From DASUZD01 sp036377055 (lineage in GTDB: Bacteria > Actinomycetota > Thermoleophilia > Gaiellales > Gaiellaceae): 25,090 bases of DNA. Shown here piece after piece: positions 1-7,899 of the stretch. Each line of letters opens with the position of its first letter. The first letter of the stretch is position 1. The translations under genes were made by a program, and so were the position numbers. The notes under the pieces are model-generated. The model was not told the DNA's origin. It worked only from the letters and a program-made list of their open reading frames with translations, and searched no databases. The DNA lies in assembly GCA_036377055.1 (NCBI GenBank), contig DASUZD010000253.1:1-25090 (forward strand), written 5' to 3'.

Positions 1-821
1 ACGCTCGGCGTCGAGATCCGGCCTTCCTCGTGGAGGATCGCCTTCAGGACGGCGGGGCTCGGCTCGGCGAAGAGCGCCTGGACGAGCGGGAGCAGGGCCT
101 CGGCGTGGGGGCGCGCCTTCGCCGCGTCGCCTGCGAGCGCAGCGTCGATCATCGCGACGAACCGGTCCGTGCAGAGGTGCGCCGACGCTGCGATCGCGCC
201 CGCGCCGCCCATCAGCACGAGCGGGGCGAGGAACGCGTCGTCGCCGCCGAGGACGGCGAAGTCGCTCGGCGCCTCCGCGAGCACCCTCAGCGTGTCGGCG
301 TCGAGCGATCCGACCGCCTGCTTCACGCCGGCGATGCCGGGGATCGACGCGAGCTCGAGCAGCGAGTCGGGGCCGAGGCCGCGGCCCGTCCGGTAGGGGA
401 TGTTGTAGATGACGAGCGGCACCGGCGAGCCCTCGGAGACGAACTCGAAGTGGCGAACGATCGCCGACTCCGACGGCCGAACGTAGTACGGCACGACGGC
501 GAGCGAGGCGATCACGCCGGGCACGTCGGCGAGGGCATGGTGCCGCTTCACGGTCACGTCCGTGTTGTTCGTGGCCGCGCCGACGATGAGCGGGGTTCCG
601 CGGTCGGCGCTGAGTTCGGAAAGGGCGCGCACGACGTCGTCGCGCTCGTCGTCCGTCAAGGAAGTGACCTCGCCGGTCGTCGCGAGCGCGACGAGCCCGG
701 TGGCGCCCGCGTCGAGCGACTCGTTCGCCAGGCGCTGAAGCGACGTGAAGTCGACCGAGCCGTCGTCGCCGAACGGCGTCACGAGCGGCACGTACACGCC
801 GCGGAGTTGGGCGCTCGTCAT
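1..821 (-). CDS. dapA: 4-hydroxy-tetrahydrodipicolinate synthase (DapA family), C-terminus cut by window edge
   Basis: Cytoplasmic TIM-barrel aldolase family enzyme; DapA condenses pyruvate with aspartate semialdehyde in lysine and diaminopimelate synthesis. I translated the minus strand by hand: an ATG at 821 gives 273 residues with no stop before the window edge, so about 20 of the usual ~292 residues are missing. Visible family marks are the ALATTGEVTSLT segment (Thr48, Thr49), the PYYVRP segment carrying the catalytic Tyr, YNIPYRTG with its Arg, and GIAGVKQA with the Schiff-base Lys at 167. The motif AGGA lies about 9 bases before the ATG. It follows the homocysteine methyltransferase gene by 33 bases on the same strand. 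Other members of the superfamily (N-acetylneuraminate lyase, keto-deoxysugar aldolases) share the fold, so the exact substrate is inferred; no other lysine gene is in view. Confidence 0.9.
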   Translation of the reverse strand, partial: MTSAQLRGVYVPLVTPFGDDGSVDFTSLQRLANESLDAGATGLVALATTGEVTSLTDDERDDVVRALSELSADRGTPLIVGAATNNTDVTVKRHHALADVPGVIASLAVVPYYVRPSESAIVRHFEFVSEGSPVPLVIYNIPYRTGRGLGPDSLLELASIPGIAGVKQAVGSLDADTLRVLAEAPSDFAVLGGDDAFLAPLVLMGGAGAIAASAHLCTDRFVAMIDAALAGDAAKARPHAEALLPLVQALFAEPSPAVLKAILHEEGRISTPS

Positions 822-854
822 CGAGGGAGATCCTAGCTCCGCGCCGGCCCCGAC

Positions 855-1727
855 CTAGGTCAGCGCCTCGCAGATAGCCCCGATATGCCGTTCGTCGGTG
901 CCGCAGCAGCCGCCGACGACGAGCAGCTCCGGTAGGCGGTCGCGGAGGGCTCGGTAGTCGCCGCCCAGCTCCGCGGGATCGCCGGCGTCGAGCTCGTCGG
1001 ACTCGTCGAGCTCCGCGTGGCTCTTCTTCGACGCGTTCGCGCGGAGGCCGCGAATCCGCCGCAGCCACGGCCCGTCCTCGCCCAGCACGTCTGCGAAGTG
1101 CGCCGGGTGAGCGCAGTTGACCATGAAGTACGCGGGTGCGGCGTCCGTCGCGGCATCGACGTGCTCGATCGCCGCGCGCAGCGGCTGGCCGTCCGGCAGC
1201 CGGCCGTCGGTCTCGACCGTGAACGAGACGACGACGGGCATGCCGGTTGCTTGCGCCGCGCGCACGATCCCGACCGCCTCGGCGGCGTAGGCGAGCGTCA
1301 GCCCGGTGATCACGTCCGCGCCCGCCTCCGTGAGCGTGCGGATCTGCGTCTCGTGGTACTGCCTCGCCTCGGCGTCCGTCATCACCTCCGACGGGCTGTA
1401 GGCGTCGCCGCGAGGGCCGACGCAGCCGCTGACCACGACCGAGACCTCGCCGGCCCAGTCGTCCCGAAGCTCCGCGATCAGCGCGACGCCGTCGCGGTTC
1501 GCCAGCGCGAGCTCCTCGTCGGAGTAGCCAAGCTGCGCACCCCAGTCGGAGCTCGCTCGCCACGTCGGCGTGTCGAGGACGATCCCGACGCCGTGCTCGC
1601 GGGCGAGCTCCAGGTACGGCTCGAAGTACGAACGGAGGGCCGCGCGACCCGCCTCGTCGCGGAGGAGCGTGAACGAGGCGAAGCACGGAAGCTCGAACCC
1701 GTGGTGGAAGATCAGCGTCGTCTCCAT
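855..1727 (-). CDS. Homocysteine S-methyltransferase family protein, 5' end probably frameshifted
   Basis: Zinc-dependent methyl transfer to homocysteine, making methionine; cytoplasmic TIM barrel. From the ATG at 1727 it gives 290 residues. The three zinc-binding cysteines of the family are present: MVNCAHP (Cys205) and VVGGCCGTDE (Cys274, Cys275). The segment DVITGLTLAYAAEA matches the COG2040-type subfamily. The start is suspicious: the codons just before this ATG read LFITDGG, the conserved opening of the family, yet no ATG, GTG or TTG occurs in that frame before a TGA about 60 bases upstream. An ATG at 1788, overlapping the stop of the preceding gene by one base, is one frame off. A one-base error or mutation, for example in the five-G run at 1766-1770, would join them into a full-length protein. 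Family assignment is firm; the methyl donor (S-methylmethionine, betaine or other) cannot be told. Confidence 0.87.
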   Translation of the reverse strand: METTLIFHHGFELPCFASFTLLRDEAGRAALRSYFEPYLELAREHGVGIVLDTPTWRASSDWGAQLGYSDEELALANRDGVALIAELRDDWAGEVSVVVSGCVGPRGDAYSPSEVMTDAEARQYHETQIRTLTEAGADVITGLTLAYAAEAVGIVRAAQATGMPVVVSFTVETDGRLPDGQPLRAAIEHVDAATDAAPAYFMVNCAHPAHFADVLGEDGPWLRRIRGLRANASKKSHAELDESDELDAGDPAELGGDYRALRDRLPELLVVGGCCGTDERHIGAICEALT

Positions 1728-1787
1728 CCCGCCGTCGGTGATGAAGAGGTCCGAACCGCTGAGCCGGGGGTGGCGAGGTCGCCGACA

Positions 1788-3404
1788 TCACGACAGCTTC
1801 GTCGTCGCGAAGATCGCCTGCCGTAGCTCGCCGCCGACGGGCGGGGAGGCGAGCGAGAAGACCGGGACCGGCCGGCCGCGGACGTAGGACGTGCCGAGGT
1901 AGTCGCCGACCATCCGGCCGATGTCGCCGTCCGCCATGGCGAGCAGGCGCATCGGCTCCGACGTCAGCCGCTGCGGCCGTTTCCAGCTCGCGCCGCCGTC
2001 GGCGGAGGTGATCACGCCCACGTCGACGCCGCCGGTGCAAGTCGGCAGGAGGTAGCCGCACCCGCCTTCCTGTGGGAGCGAGTGGTAGGTGATCGCGACG
2101 CTCGCCTTCTTGCCGGCTGTGGCGGGGTCGACCGCGAGCGCGGGCACGAACAGGTCGGTGGTCGAGCCGCGGTCCTCGATCGGGACGAGCGCGGGCTGCG
2201 ACCACGAGACGCCGTCGCGTGAGGTCGCGAGCACGATGTCGTCGGCGGTCGCCTCCTGGCGGTAGCGCGCGTCGCTCCAGGCGACGTAGACGGTTCCGCC
2301 CGCGTCGACCGCGGCGCTCGGGAAGGGCGGCGCGCGCATCCCGGCCACGTCCTCGTTCACGAGCCGTGAGATGCGCGTGGGCGCGCCGAACGTGACGCCG
2401 CCGTCCGTCGACCGGAAGACGCCGATCTGGTCGCTGCCGTCGATCGCGGCGAAGATTGCGAACGGCACGACGACCGAGCCGTCCGGCCGGACGACCGGCT
2501 GCGGGCCGTTCATGATCGCGGACGACCGCTCCGCGGGAGTCACCGCGACTGGCGCCGACCAGGTCAGGCCGCCGTCGTTCGAGCGCCGCGTGGAGATCGA
2601 TGCGCGCGCGAAGTCGAGATACGTCACGTAGCACCGGCCGCGGAACGGGCTCTTTGCCCAGTTGTCGCACGCGATCCACTCCTTGTCGTATCGCTCGGTC
2701 CGGTCGTCGGCGGCGGCGATCGGACGGCTCCAGCGGATCCCGTCCGCCGAGCGGTTGACGAAGATCCCGAGGCCGAAGTCGCCGCCGCTGCCCTCGGCCT
2801 CCGACAGGGTCGAAGCGAGCCAGACGCGGTGGCGCGCGTCGTACGCGACGACGGGATCGCTGATCGTGTCGGCGTCCGGCTCCTGCGGGAGGAAGCCGGA
2901 GCGCCACGTCGTGCCGGCGTTCCTCGAGGTCGCGAAGCCGATTCCGGCGGCGCCGCCGCCGAGGTGCCGGCCGCTCTGGAAGACCGTGACGATCGTCGAG
3001 CCGAACGCCGTGCTCGCGGGCTCGACCTGCGTCTCGTGCTGGGCCGGCTCGTCGGTGAGCGTGTCGCGGGAGAGCTGGCGGCTCACGACTTCGCAGTCGT
3101 TCGCGACGCGGTCGGTCAGCTCCGCGGTCACGACGTCGTGGCCTGCGCCGCAGAGCACCCGGTCGACCGCCTGGTCCGCCTGCGCCGCGATCCGGTCGTC
3201 GCCCGCGCCGCCGTCGAGGACGTCGCGTCCGCCGCGGCCGGCGAGCAGGTCGTTGCCGCCGCGCCCGAGGAGCGTGTCGGCGAGGTCCGTTCCGAACAGC
3301 CGGTCGGGGCCCGGCGTCCCGCGCAGGCGCGCGGCCTCGGCCGCAGCGGTCGCGCCGACGACGCTCAGCGAGAGGGCGACCGCCGTGGTGAGGAGCCGGC
3401 GCAC
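1788..3404 (-). CDS. Secreted RTX-repeat plus Asp-box beta-propeller (sialidase-like) protein
   Basis: 538 residues from a GTG start. An N-terminal signal peptide (residues 1 to about 25: two Arg, a hydrophobic core, AEA) is followed by calcium-binding nonapeptide-type repeats (about 30-72, GGNDLLAGRGG and GGAGDD motifs) closed by a paired-cysteine segment (Cys85, Cys104). The rest holds six Asp boxes of the S-x-D-x-G-x-x-W type, such as RSNDGGLTWSAP, RSTDGGVTFGAP, TSRDGVSWSQP and TSADGGASWKRP. Six boxes suggest a six-bladed propeller, as in sialidases and BNR-repeat proteins. I could not place the sialidase arginine triad, so enzymatic activity is not claimed; extracellular carbohydrate binding or hydrolysis is the likely theme. 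The 5' end overlaps the preceding YcaQ-like gene by 40 bases, and its stop shares one base with an ATG of the next gene. Confidence 0.85.
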   Translation of the reverse strand: MRRLLTTAVALSLSVVGATAAAEAARLRGTPGPDRLFGTDLADTLLGRGGNDLLAGRGGRDVLDGGAGDDRIAAQADQAVDRVLCGAGHDVVTAELTDRVANDCEVVSRQLSRDTLTDEPAQHETQVEPASTAFGSTIVTVFQSGRHLGGGAAGIGFATSRNAGTTWRSGFLPQEPDADTISDPVVAYDARHRVWLASTLSEAEGSGGDFGLGIFVNRSADGIRWSRPIAAADDRTERYDKEWIACDNWAKSPFRGRCYVTYLDFARASISTRRSNDGGLTWSAPVAVTPAERSSAIMNGPQPVVRPDGSVVVPFAIFAAIDGSDQIGVFRSTDGGVTFGAPTRISRLVNEDVAGMRAPPFPSAAVDAGGTVYVAWSDARYRQEATADDIVLATSRDGVSWSQPALVPIEDRGSTTDLFVPALAVDPATAGKKASVAITYHSLPQEGGCGYLLPTCTGGVDVGVITSADGGASWKRPQRLTSEPMRLLAMADGDIGRMVGDYLGTSYVRGRPVPVFSLASPPVGGELRQAIFATTKLS

Positions 3405-4480
3405 GTCTCGCTAGAACCTACTCCTCGAGCGGCGGCTTGTGGGTTAACGCCGAGAAAGTCCCCGAGCTCGGCGAGCGCCTCGTCCAGCCGCGAGGTGTCG
3501 CCCCACGAGCCGAGCACCTCGAGCGTCCGCGTCTTGCGGTCGAACCGCGGCTCGACGCGGCCGACGAGCCGGTCGCCGACGAGGATCGGCAGGACGTAGT
3601 AGCCGTACTCGCGCTGGGCGGCTGGCACGTACATCTCGAGCCGGTAGCGGAAGCCGAACAGCGCCTCGGCGCGGTCGCGGTCGTGGATGAGCTGGTCGAA
3701 CGGCGAGAGGAGCGTGACGCGATCCGGCACGGGCGCGTCGCTCACGTCCGGGTGCGCGTGCCACTCGCCGTTCACCCGCCGCACGCCGAGCGACCGGAAC
3801 CGCTGCTCTCGGAAGGCTCGCTCGGCTTCGCGCAGCGGCACCGTCTCGGTCTCGGGATACCAGCGCGCGGCGAGGTCCCAGAGGCGCTGGCCGCCGCGCC
3901 GCCCGACGACCGCGATCTCGCCGTGCACGTGGAGCGTCTGGAGCATCAGCCCGACGTACCGGTTGCCGTACCACCGGTGGTCGATCCGCGCGTTGCTCCG
4001 GTCTTCGAGCTCGCGCGAGAGGAGCGGGCCGCGGCGCTCGAGCTCGCGGAGGACGTAGCGGCGAAACGGCGCGTTCTCCTTCAGGAAGTCGTGCCGCCAC
4101 CGGTCGCGCTTGAGCTTCTTCGTGCGCCTGCGGTGGCGGATCCACGCGTGCAGCAGCGGCATCGACTCGATCGGGTAGACGTACGCGTTGAACTCGACGA
4201 GCTTGCGCTCGTTCCACAGGAGGCGGTCGAGCTCGGCCGGGTCGAACGCACCGAGGCGGCTCCAGAGGACGAGGAGCTGCGGCGTCGCGACGGTCGCGAT
4301 CGGGTCGAGCTGGAGGAAGCCGAGCCGGCGCACGGTGTCGAGGACGCCGCTCGCGCTGCCGTCGAGGAGCTGCGCGCGAACCGCGATCCGCCGCGCCTCC
4401 TCCGGGCTGACGACGCGCGGCTTCAGAGCGCGCCGGCGGCCCGCGTCCGCTCGACGAGCGACGGCACGCCGTCCGTCCAC
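3365..4480 (-). CDS. YcaQ/AlkX-type winged-helix DNA glycosylase family protein
   Basis: Member of the HTH_42 winged-helix family that includes E. coli YcaQ (AlkX) and AlkZ, glycosylases acting on alkylated bases and interstrand crosslinks. The core starts at RVVSPEEARRIAVRAQLL and includes GFLQLDPIATV; the QLD triplet fits the Q-x-D catalytic motif described for the YcaQ branch. Later segments WYPETETVPLREAERAF, LLSPFDQLIHDRDRAEALFGFRYRLEMY and VGRVEPRFDRKTRTLEV are typical of the family. The start is uncertain. An ATG at 4549 and the GTG at 4480 used here both lie inside the upstream hydrolase gene, and the added residues are Arg/Ala-rich shadow sequence. A CTG at 4426 overlapping the upstream TGA would fit the family's N-terminus better. 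The C-terminal ~22 residues overlap the next gene and look poorly conserved. Confidence 0.85.
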   Translation of the reverse strand: MDGRRAVARRADAGRRRALKPRVVSPEEARRIAVRAQLLDGSASGVLDTVRRLGFLQLDPIATVATPQLLVLWSRLGAFDPAELDRLLWNERKLVEFNAYVYPIESMPLLHAWIRHRRRTKKLKRDRWRHDFLKENAPFRRYVLRELERRGPLLSRELEDRSNARIDHRWYGNRYVGLMLQTLHVHGEIAVVGRRGGQRLWDLAARWYPETETVPLREAERAFREQRFRSLGVRRVNGEWHAHPDVSDAPVPDRVTLLSPFDQLIHDRDRAEALFGFRYRLEMYVPAAQREYGYYVLPILVGDRLVGRVEPRFDRKTRTLEVLGSWGDTSRLDEALAELGDFLGVNPQAAARGVGSSETCAGSSPRRSPSR

Positions 4481-5190
4481 GGCTCGCCGTGGCCCGGCAG
4501 CACGACGTCCGCTTCCAGGTCCTCGAGCTTCGCGAGCGAGTCGATACACGTGCCGCTCGAGAGGTTGAACGCCTTCGGCATGAGCTGCGGCCCGCGCGAG
4601 CCCGACAGCGGGTTGAGCGTGCAGACCTCGTCGCCGATCAGGAGCGCGCCGCGGTCGGCGAGATAGAAGGAGCAGTGTCCGGTCGTATGTCCCGGGGTGT
4701 GGACGACGCGCGGCCGGCCCGGCACGTCCAGCGCATCGCCGTCGCCGAAGGTCGTCACGGCCGCGATCGGCTTCGTCTTCCCCGCGCCGCCCGCGGTCAG
4801 GTGGCCGAGGAGCCTGTATGCGAACGGGTAGCGCAGGTACGGGACGATCGAGCGCTCGTTCTTGCCGAGCGGCTTCCGTGTCGTCGCCAGGTGCTCGTCG
4901 TCTGTGTGGACGTGAACCGCCACGCCCGTCTCCGCGCGGAGCGGCTCGGCGAAGCCGATGTGGTCGACGTGCGCGTGCGTGAGGATCAGCGCCGCGACGT
5001 CGCCGAGGCTGCGGCCCATTCGATCGAGCGCGACGTCGAGCTGTGGACGGAACTTCGGTACGCCTGCGTCGACGATCGTGACCCGTCCCTCGTCCTCGAC
5101 GAGGTACCAGTTGACGATCTCGGTGCCGGCGCGCCAGACGCCGCGCGCGAGCTCGACGGGCTCCGTGACGCGGACGGCCACGGATCCCAT
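4423..5190 (-). CDS. Metallo-beta-lactamase-fold hydrolase
   Basis: 255-residue cytoplasmic protein of the MBL superfamily, most like glyoxalase II or lactonase-type hydrolases that cleave thioesters or other esters with two metal ions. Metal ligands are all visible: THAHVDH (His72, His74, Asp76, His77), the HTPGHTTGH segment (His168), GDEV (Asp187) and LPGHGEPW (His234). No signal peptide is seen. The start is the ATG at 5190, with GGAG about 10 bases upstream, 13 bases after the stop of the RTX protein gene; transcription from that gene is likely to continue here. The substrate cannot be read from sequence, since the superfamily is very broad. Confidence 0.88.
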   Translation of the reverse strand: MGSVAVRVTEPVELARGVWRAGTEIVNWYLVEDEGRVTIVDAGVPKFRPQLDVALDRMGRSLGDVAALILTHAHVDHIGFAEPLRAETGVAVHVHTDDEHLATTRKPLGKNERSIVPYLRYPFAYRLLGHLTAGGAGKTKPIAAVTTFGDGDALDVPGRPRVVHTPGHTTGHCSFYLADRGALLIGDEVCTLNPLSGSRGPQLMPKAFNLSSGTCIDSLAKLEDLEADVVLPGHGEPWTDGVPSLVERTRAAGAL

Positions 5191-5203
5191 CTTGCCCGAT
5201 CTC

Positions 5204-5767
5204 CTACTGGTCGTCCTCTGCGGCCTGCTTGGGCGTGACCGCGCGGTAGACGACCTTCTCGCAGTTCACGAACGTGTCGTGCTCGGCCTTGTTCTCGAAC
5301 GCGATGTCGTTGCCGGGGCCGCAGTCGACGGTGTCGACCTGGCCGTCCGCGGCCAGCGCGTGCATCCGGTCGTCGCCAGGGCCGCCGTTCTCGACGTCTG
5401 CGCCGGAGCCGACCCAGATCCGGTCGTTCCCGTCGCCGCCGTTGATCGTGTCGTTGCCGGGACGCCCGCGCAGGACGTCGTTCCCGGCGCCGCCGTCGAG
5501 CTGGTCGTCGCCCGGCCCGCCGCGGATGAAGTCATCACCCCCGCCGCCGAGGACGCGGTCGTTGCCGGCCCCCGCGTAGACGCGGTCATTGCCGCCCTCG
5601 GCGTCGATCGTGTCGTCACCCGCCCTCCCGGCGATCAGGTCGGGCCCGGGAGTTCCGATGATCGTGTCGTTGCCGTCGGTGCCCTTGAAGACCGCGGCTG
5701 CCCCGATGCCGGCGACGACGAGCGCCGCGAGCGCGAGGAGCGTGAAGACGGACAGCCTGCCCTTCAT
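5204..5767 (-). CDS. Secreted RTX-type calcium-binding repeat protein
   Basis: 187 residues: a signal peptide or anchor (1 to about 25, LSVFTLLALAALVVAG), then near-continuous nonapeptide repeats of the GGxGxDxLx type from about 29 to 150 (for example GGPGDDQLDGGAGNDVLRG), which in known RTX proteins form a calcium-filled beta-roll outside the cell. It ends with a cap containing Cys149 and Cys169 in the pattern D-x-V-x-C-G-x-G-x-D ... C-E-x-V, also present in the RTX part of the 1788-3404 protein. No catalytic domain is attached. A strong ribosome site (GGGAGGT) sits 8 bases before the ATG. It lies 48 bases after the histidine kinase gene, so it may be co-transcribed with, or a product relevant to, that two-component system. 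Confidence 0.87.
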   Translation of the reverse strand: MKGRLSVFTLLALAALVVAGIGAAAVFKGTDGNDTIIGTPGPDLIAGRAGDDTIDAEGGNDRVYAGAGNDRVLGGGGDDFIRGGPGDDQLDGGAGNDVLRGRPGNDTINGGDGNDRIWVGSGADVENGGPGDDRMHALAADGQVDTVDCGPGNDIAFENKAEHDTFVNCEKVVYRAVTPKQAAEDDQ

Positions 5768-5815
5768 GCGGACTACCTCCCTCGTCGATTGCGGTCTGAT
5801 CGTTCTGCTGTTGCG

Positions 5816-7183
5816 TCAGCCGGGAATTCGCTCGACGTAAGGCGTCGGTAAAACGACCGGCTCGTCGGCGGGCACCGGCAGACGGACGACGAAGCGGGTC
5901 ACGCCTCCGGGCTCGCTCTCCACCTGGACGCTGCCGCTCATCCCCTCCGTCAGCTCCTTCACGATCGCGAGGCCGAGGCCGGTGCCGACCGGCCGCTCGC
6001 CGCCGTAGCGCGAGTAGAGGAAGAACCGCTCGAACGCTCGCGGCACCTCGTCCGGCTGAAGGCCCGGCCCGCTGTCCTCGACCGCGATCGCGCCCGGCTC
6101 GGCGATGACTCGCACGGTCCCGCCAGGCGGGGTCGCGCGCAACGCGTTCTCGACGAGGTTCGAGACGATCTGGAGCGTGCGGTCGGAGTCGCCGAGAGCA
6201 GGGGCCGTGTCGGGTGCGATCGCCTCGAGCGTCACGCCGAACGACCTCGCCTGCGTCTCGTACCGGCGCACCGTCTCCCGTGCGGCCACGCCGAGGTCGA
6301 TCGACTCGGTTCGGAAGCTGAAGTCGGTCCGGTTGACGCGCGCCAGGTCGAGCAGGTCGCGCACGAGCCGTTCGAGCCGCTCGGCCTCCTGCGCGATCGT
6401 CTCTGCCGCGCCCTGCGGGTCGAACGCGCCGTCGGCGAGGCCTTCGGCGTAGCCGCGGATCGCCGTCAGCGGGGTCTTCAGCTCGTGGCTCACCGAAAGG
6501 AGGAACTGTCGCTCGGCCGCGCGCGCCTTCGTCAGCTGGCGCGCCATCTGGTTGAACGACTCCGCAAGAAGTGCGAGCTCCCGTGCGCCTTCGACGGGCA
6601 CCGGCTCGGGGGCGAGCGACGCGGCAGCGCGGCGGCTCGCCTTCGCGACAACGTCGACCGGACGGGAGATGGCGCGGGCGAGGAGGTAGGCGACGATGGC
6701 CGCGAGCACGGCGCCGACGAACGCGGCCAGGATCAGGTTCTCGACGAAGGGCCGCGACGCGGTCGCGCCGAGCCGCGTCGGCCGCACGAGCACCAAGGCC
6801 TTCGGGTGGACGAACCGCGCCGCGTAGAAGTAGCGCGTGCCGTTCACCGTCTCCGTTCCCTGCACGCGCTTCTTCGCGCGGATGGGGGCGATCTTGTCGC
6901 GCGGAACCCATGGGGAGGAGCCGTCGAGCCGCGCGTTGATCACGAGCTCGCCTTGGCGGGCGAGGGCGTCGCGGTACGCCGGAAGCCGGGCGAACGGTAG
7001 GACGGCCTGGTTCTCGCGCGCGGCCAGGAGGTCGGCCTGGTTCGCGACCCCGCGCAGCGTCGCCTTCTCGACCTCGCGCCGCGTCAGCAGCGCTCCGAGC
7101 AGGAGCGACAAGCCGACCGACAGGACGACGATCAGCACGATCGCCGCGAACAGGCGCGTTCGCAGCGAGTCGAGCCGGATCAC
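5816..7183 (-). CDS. Sensor histidine kinase, HAMP type, partner of the OmpR-family regulator
   Basis: 455-residue membrane kinase. Two membrane helices (about 10-33 and 147-169) flank a ~115-residue extracytoplasmic sensor. A HAMP domain follows (about 170-222), then the dimerisation/phosphoacceptor helix SVSHELKTPLTAIRGYAEG with His233, the N box (NLVENALRATP), G1 (VEDSGPGL), F box (AFERFF) and G2 (GTGLGLAIVKEL). It autophosphorylates on His and passes the phosphate to the regulator encoded just upstream. I place the start at GTG 7183, which overlaps the regulator's stop as GTGA; the reading frame runs open about 60 residues further upstream, but that stretch is Arg-rich shadow of the regulator gene. 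The sensor domain is not one I recognise, so the signal is unknown. Confidence 0.92.
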   Translation of the reverse strand: MIRLDSLRTRLFAAIVLIVVLSVGLSLLLGALLTRREVEKATLRGVANQADLLAARENQAVLPFARLPAYRDALARQGELVINARLDGSSPWVPRDKIAPIRAKKRVQGTETVNGTRYFYAARFVHPKALVLVRPTRLGATASRPFVENLILAAFVGAVLAAIVAYLLARAISRPVDVVAKASRRAAASLAPEPVPVEGARELALLAESFNQMARQLTKARAAERQFLLSVSHELKTPLTAIRGYAEGLADGAFDPQGAAETIAQEAERLERLVRDLLDLARVNRTDFSFRTESIDLGVAARETVRRYETQARSFGVTLEAIAPDTAPALGDSDRTLQIVSNLVENALRATPPGGTVRVIAEPGAIAVEDSGPGLQPDEVPRAFERFFLYSRYGGERPVGTGLGLAIVKELTEGMSGSVQVESEPGGVTRFVVRLPVPADEPVVLPTPYVERIPG

Positions 7184-7899
7184 GGCTTCGCGGCCTTGTA
7201 CCCCGCGCCGCGGACGGTTCGGATCAGGCTCGGCCGGCCGAGCTTGCGCCGGAGCTGGGCGACGTGGACGTCGACCGTCCGCGTCCCGCCGTGGTACGCC
7301 ATTCCCCAGACGCGGTCGAGCAGCTGCTCGCGCGAGAAGACGATCCCGATGTGCTCGACGAGCCACGCGAGCAGGTCGAACTCCTTCGCCGTCAGCTCGA
7401 CCGGCTCGCCCGCGACCTTCACCTCGCGCGAGTCGCGCCGCACCTCGACGTCGCCGACCTCGAACGCCTGCTCCGGCGACCTCGACTCCGTCCGGCGGAG
7501 GATCGCCTTGATCCGTGCAGCGAGCTCGCGCGGCGAGAACGGCTTCGGCACGTAGTCGTCGGCGCCGACCTCGAGCCCGGCGACGCGGTCGGCCTCCTCG
7601 TCGCGCGCGGTCAGCATCACGATCGGGACGCTCGAGCCGGCCCTGATCCGGCGGCAGACGTCGAAGCCGTCGATCCCCGGCAGGCCGATGTCGAGCACGA
7701 CCATCCGCACCGGGTGGCGCACGAGCTCGATCAGGGCCTCCTCGCCGGTGCGGACCCAGACCACCCGATAGCCGTCGCGCTCGAGGTAGCCGCGGAGCAG
7801 CGTTCCGATCGACCGCTCGTCCTCGACGAGCAGGACGGTGGTGCCGGTTTCGACAGGGCGCACCCCGTCGGATTCCACCGTCGCCGCCATTGTCCTCAC
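7180..7899 (-). CDS. OmpR/PhoB-family two-component response regulator
   Basis: 239 residues. Receiver domain at about 21-135: acidic pair in LLVEDE, phosphoacceptor Asp70 in VVLDIGLPG, Thr in VMLTARDE, and Lys119 in YVPKPFSP. The C-terminal winged helix (about 145-239) ends in the typical TVDVHVAQLRRKLG and IRTVRGAGYK. It binds promoter DNA when phosphorylated by the adjacent kinase. Starts: GTG at 7899 overlaps the stop of the preceding small gene (GTGA), and an ATG three codons later (7890) is the alternative. Overlaps on both sides point to one three-gene transcript (small protein, regulator, kinase). The target genes are unknown; the downstream RTX gene is an obvious candidate. Confidence 0.93.
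   Translation of the reverse strand: MRTMAATVESDGVRPVETGTTVLLVEDERSIGTLLRGYLERDGYRVVWVRTGEEALIELVRHPVRMVVLDIGLPGIDGFDVCRRIRAGSSVPIVMLTARDEEADRVAGLEVGADDYVPKPFSPRELAARIKAILRRTESRSPEQAFEVGDVEVRRDSREVKVAGEPVELTAKEFDLLAWLVEHIGIVFSREQLLDRVWGMAYHGGTRTVDVHVAQLRRKLGRPSLIRTVRGAGYKAAKP

Noticed and set aside
30..836. Long open frame on the plus strand opposite dapA
   Set aside because: Arg/Glu-rich composition typical of antisense frames in GC-rich DNA, while the minus strand gives a clean DapA with active-site Lys.
1788..3404. True sialidase
   Set aside because: Six Asp boxes support the fold, but I could not identify the arginine triad or nucleophile Tyr, so only a sialidase-like propeller is called.
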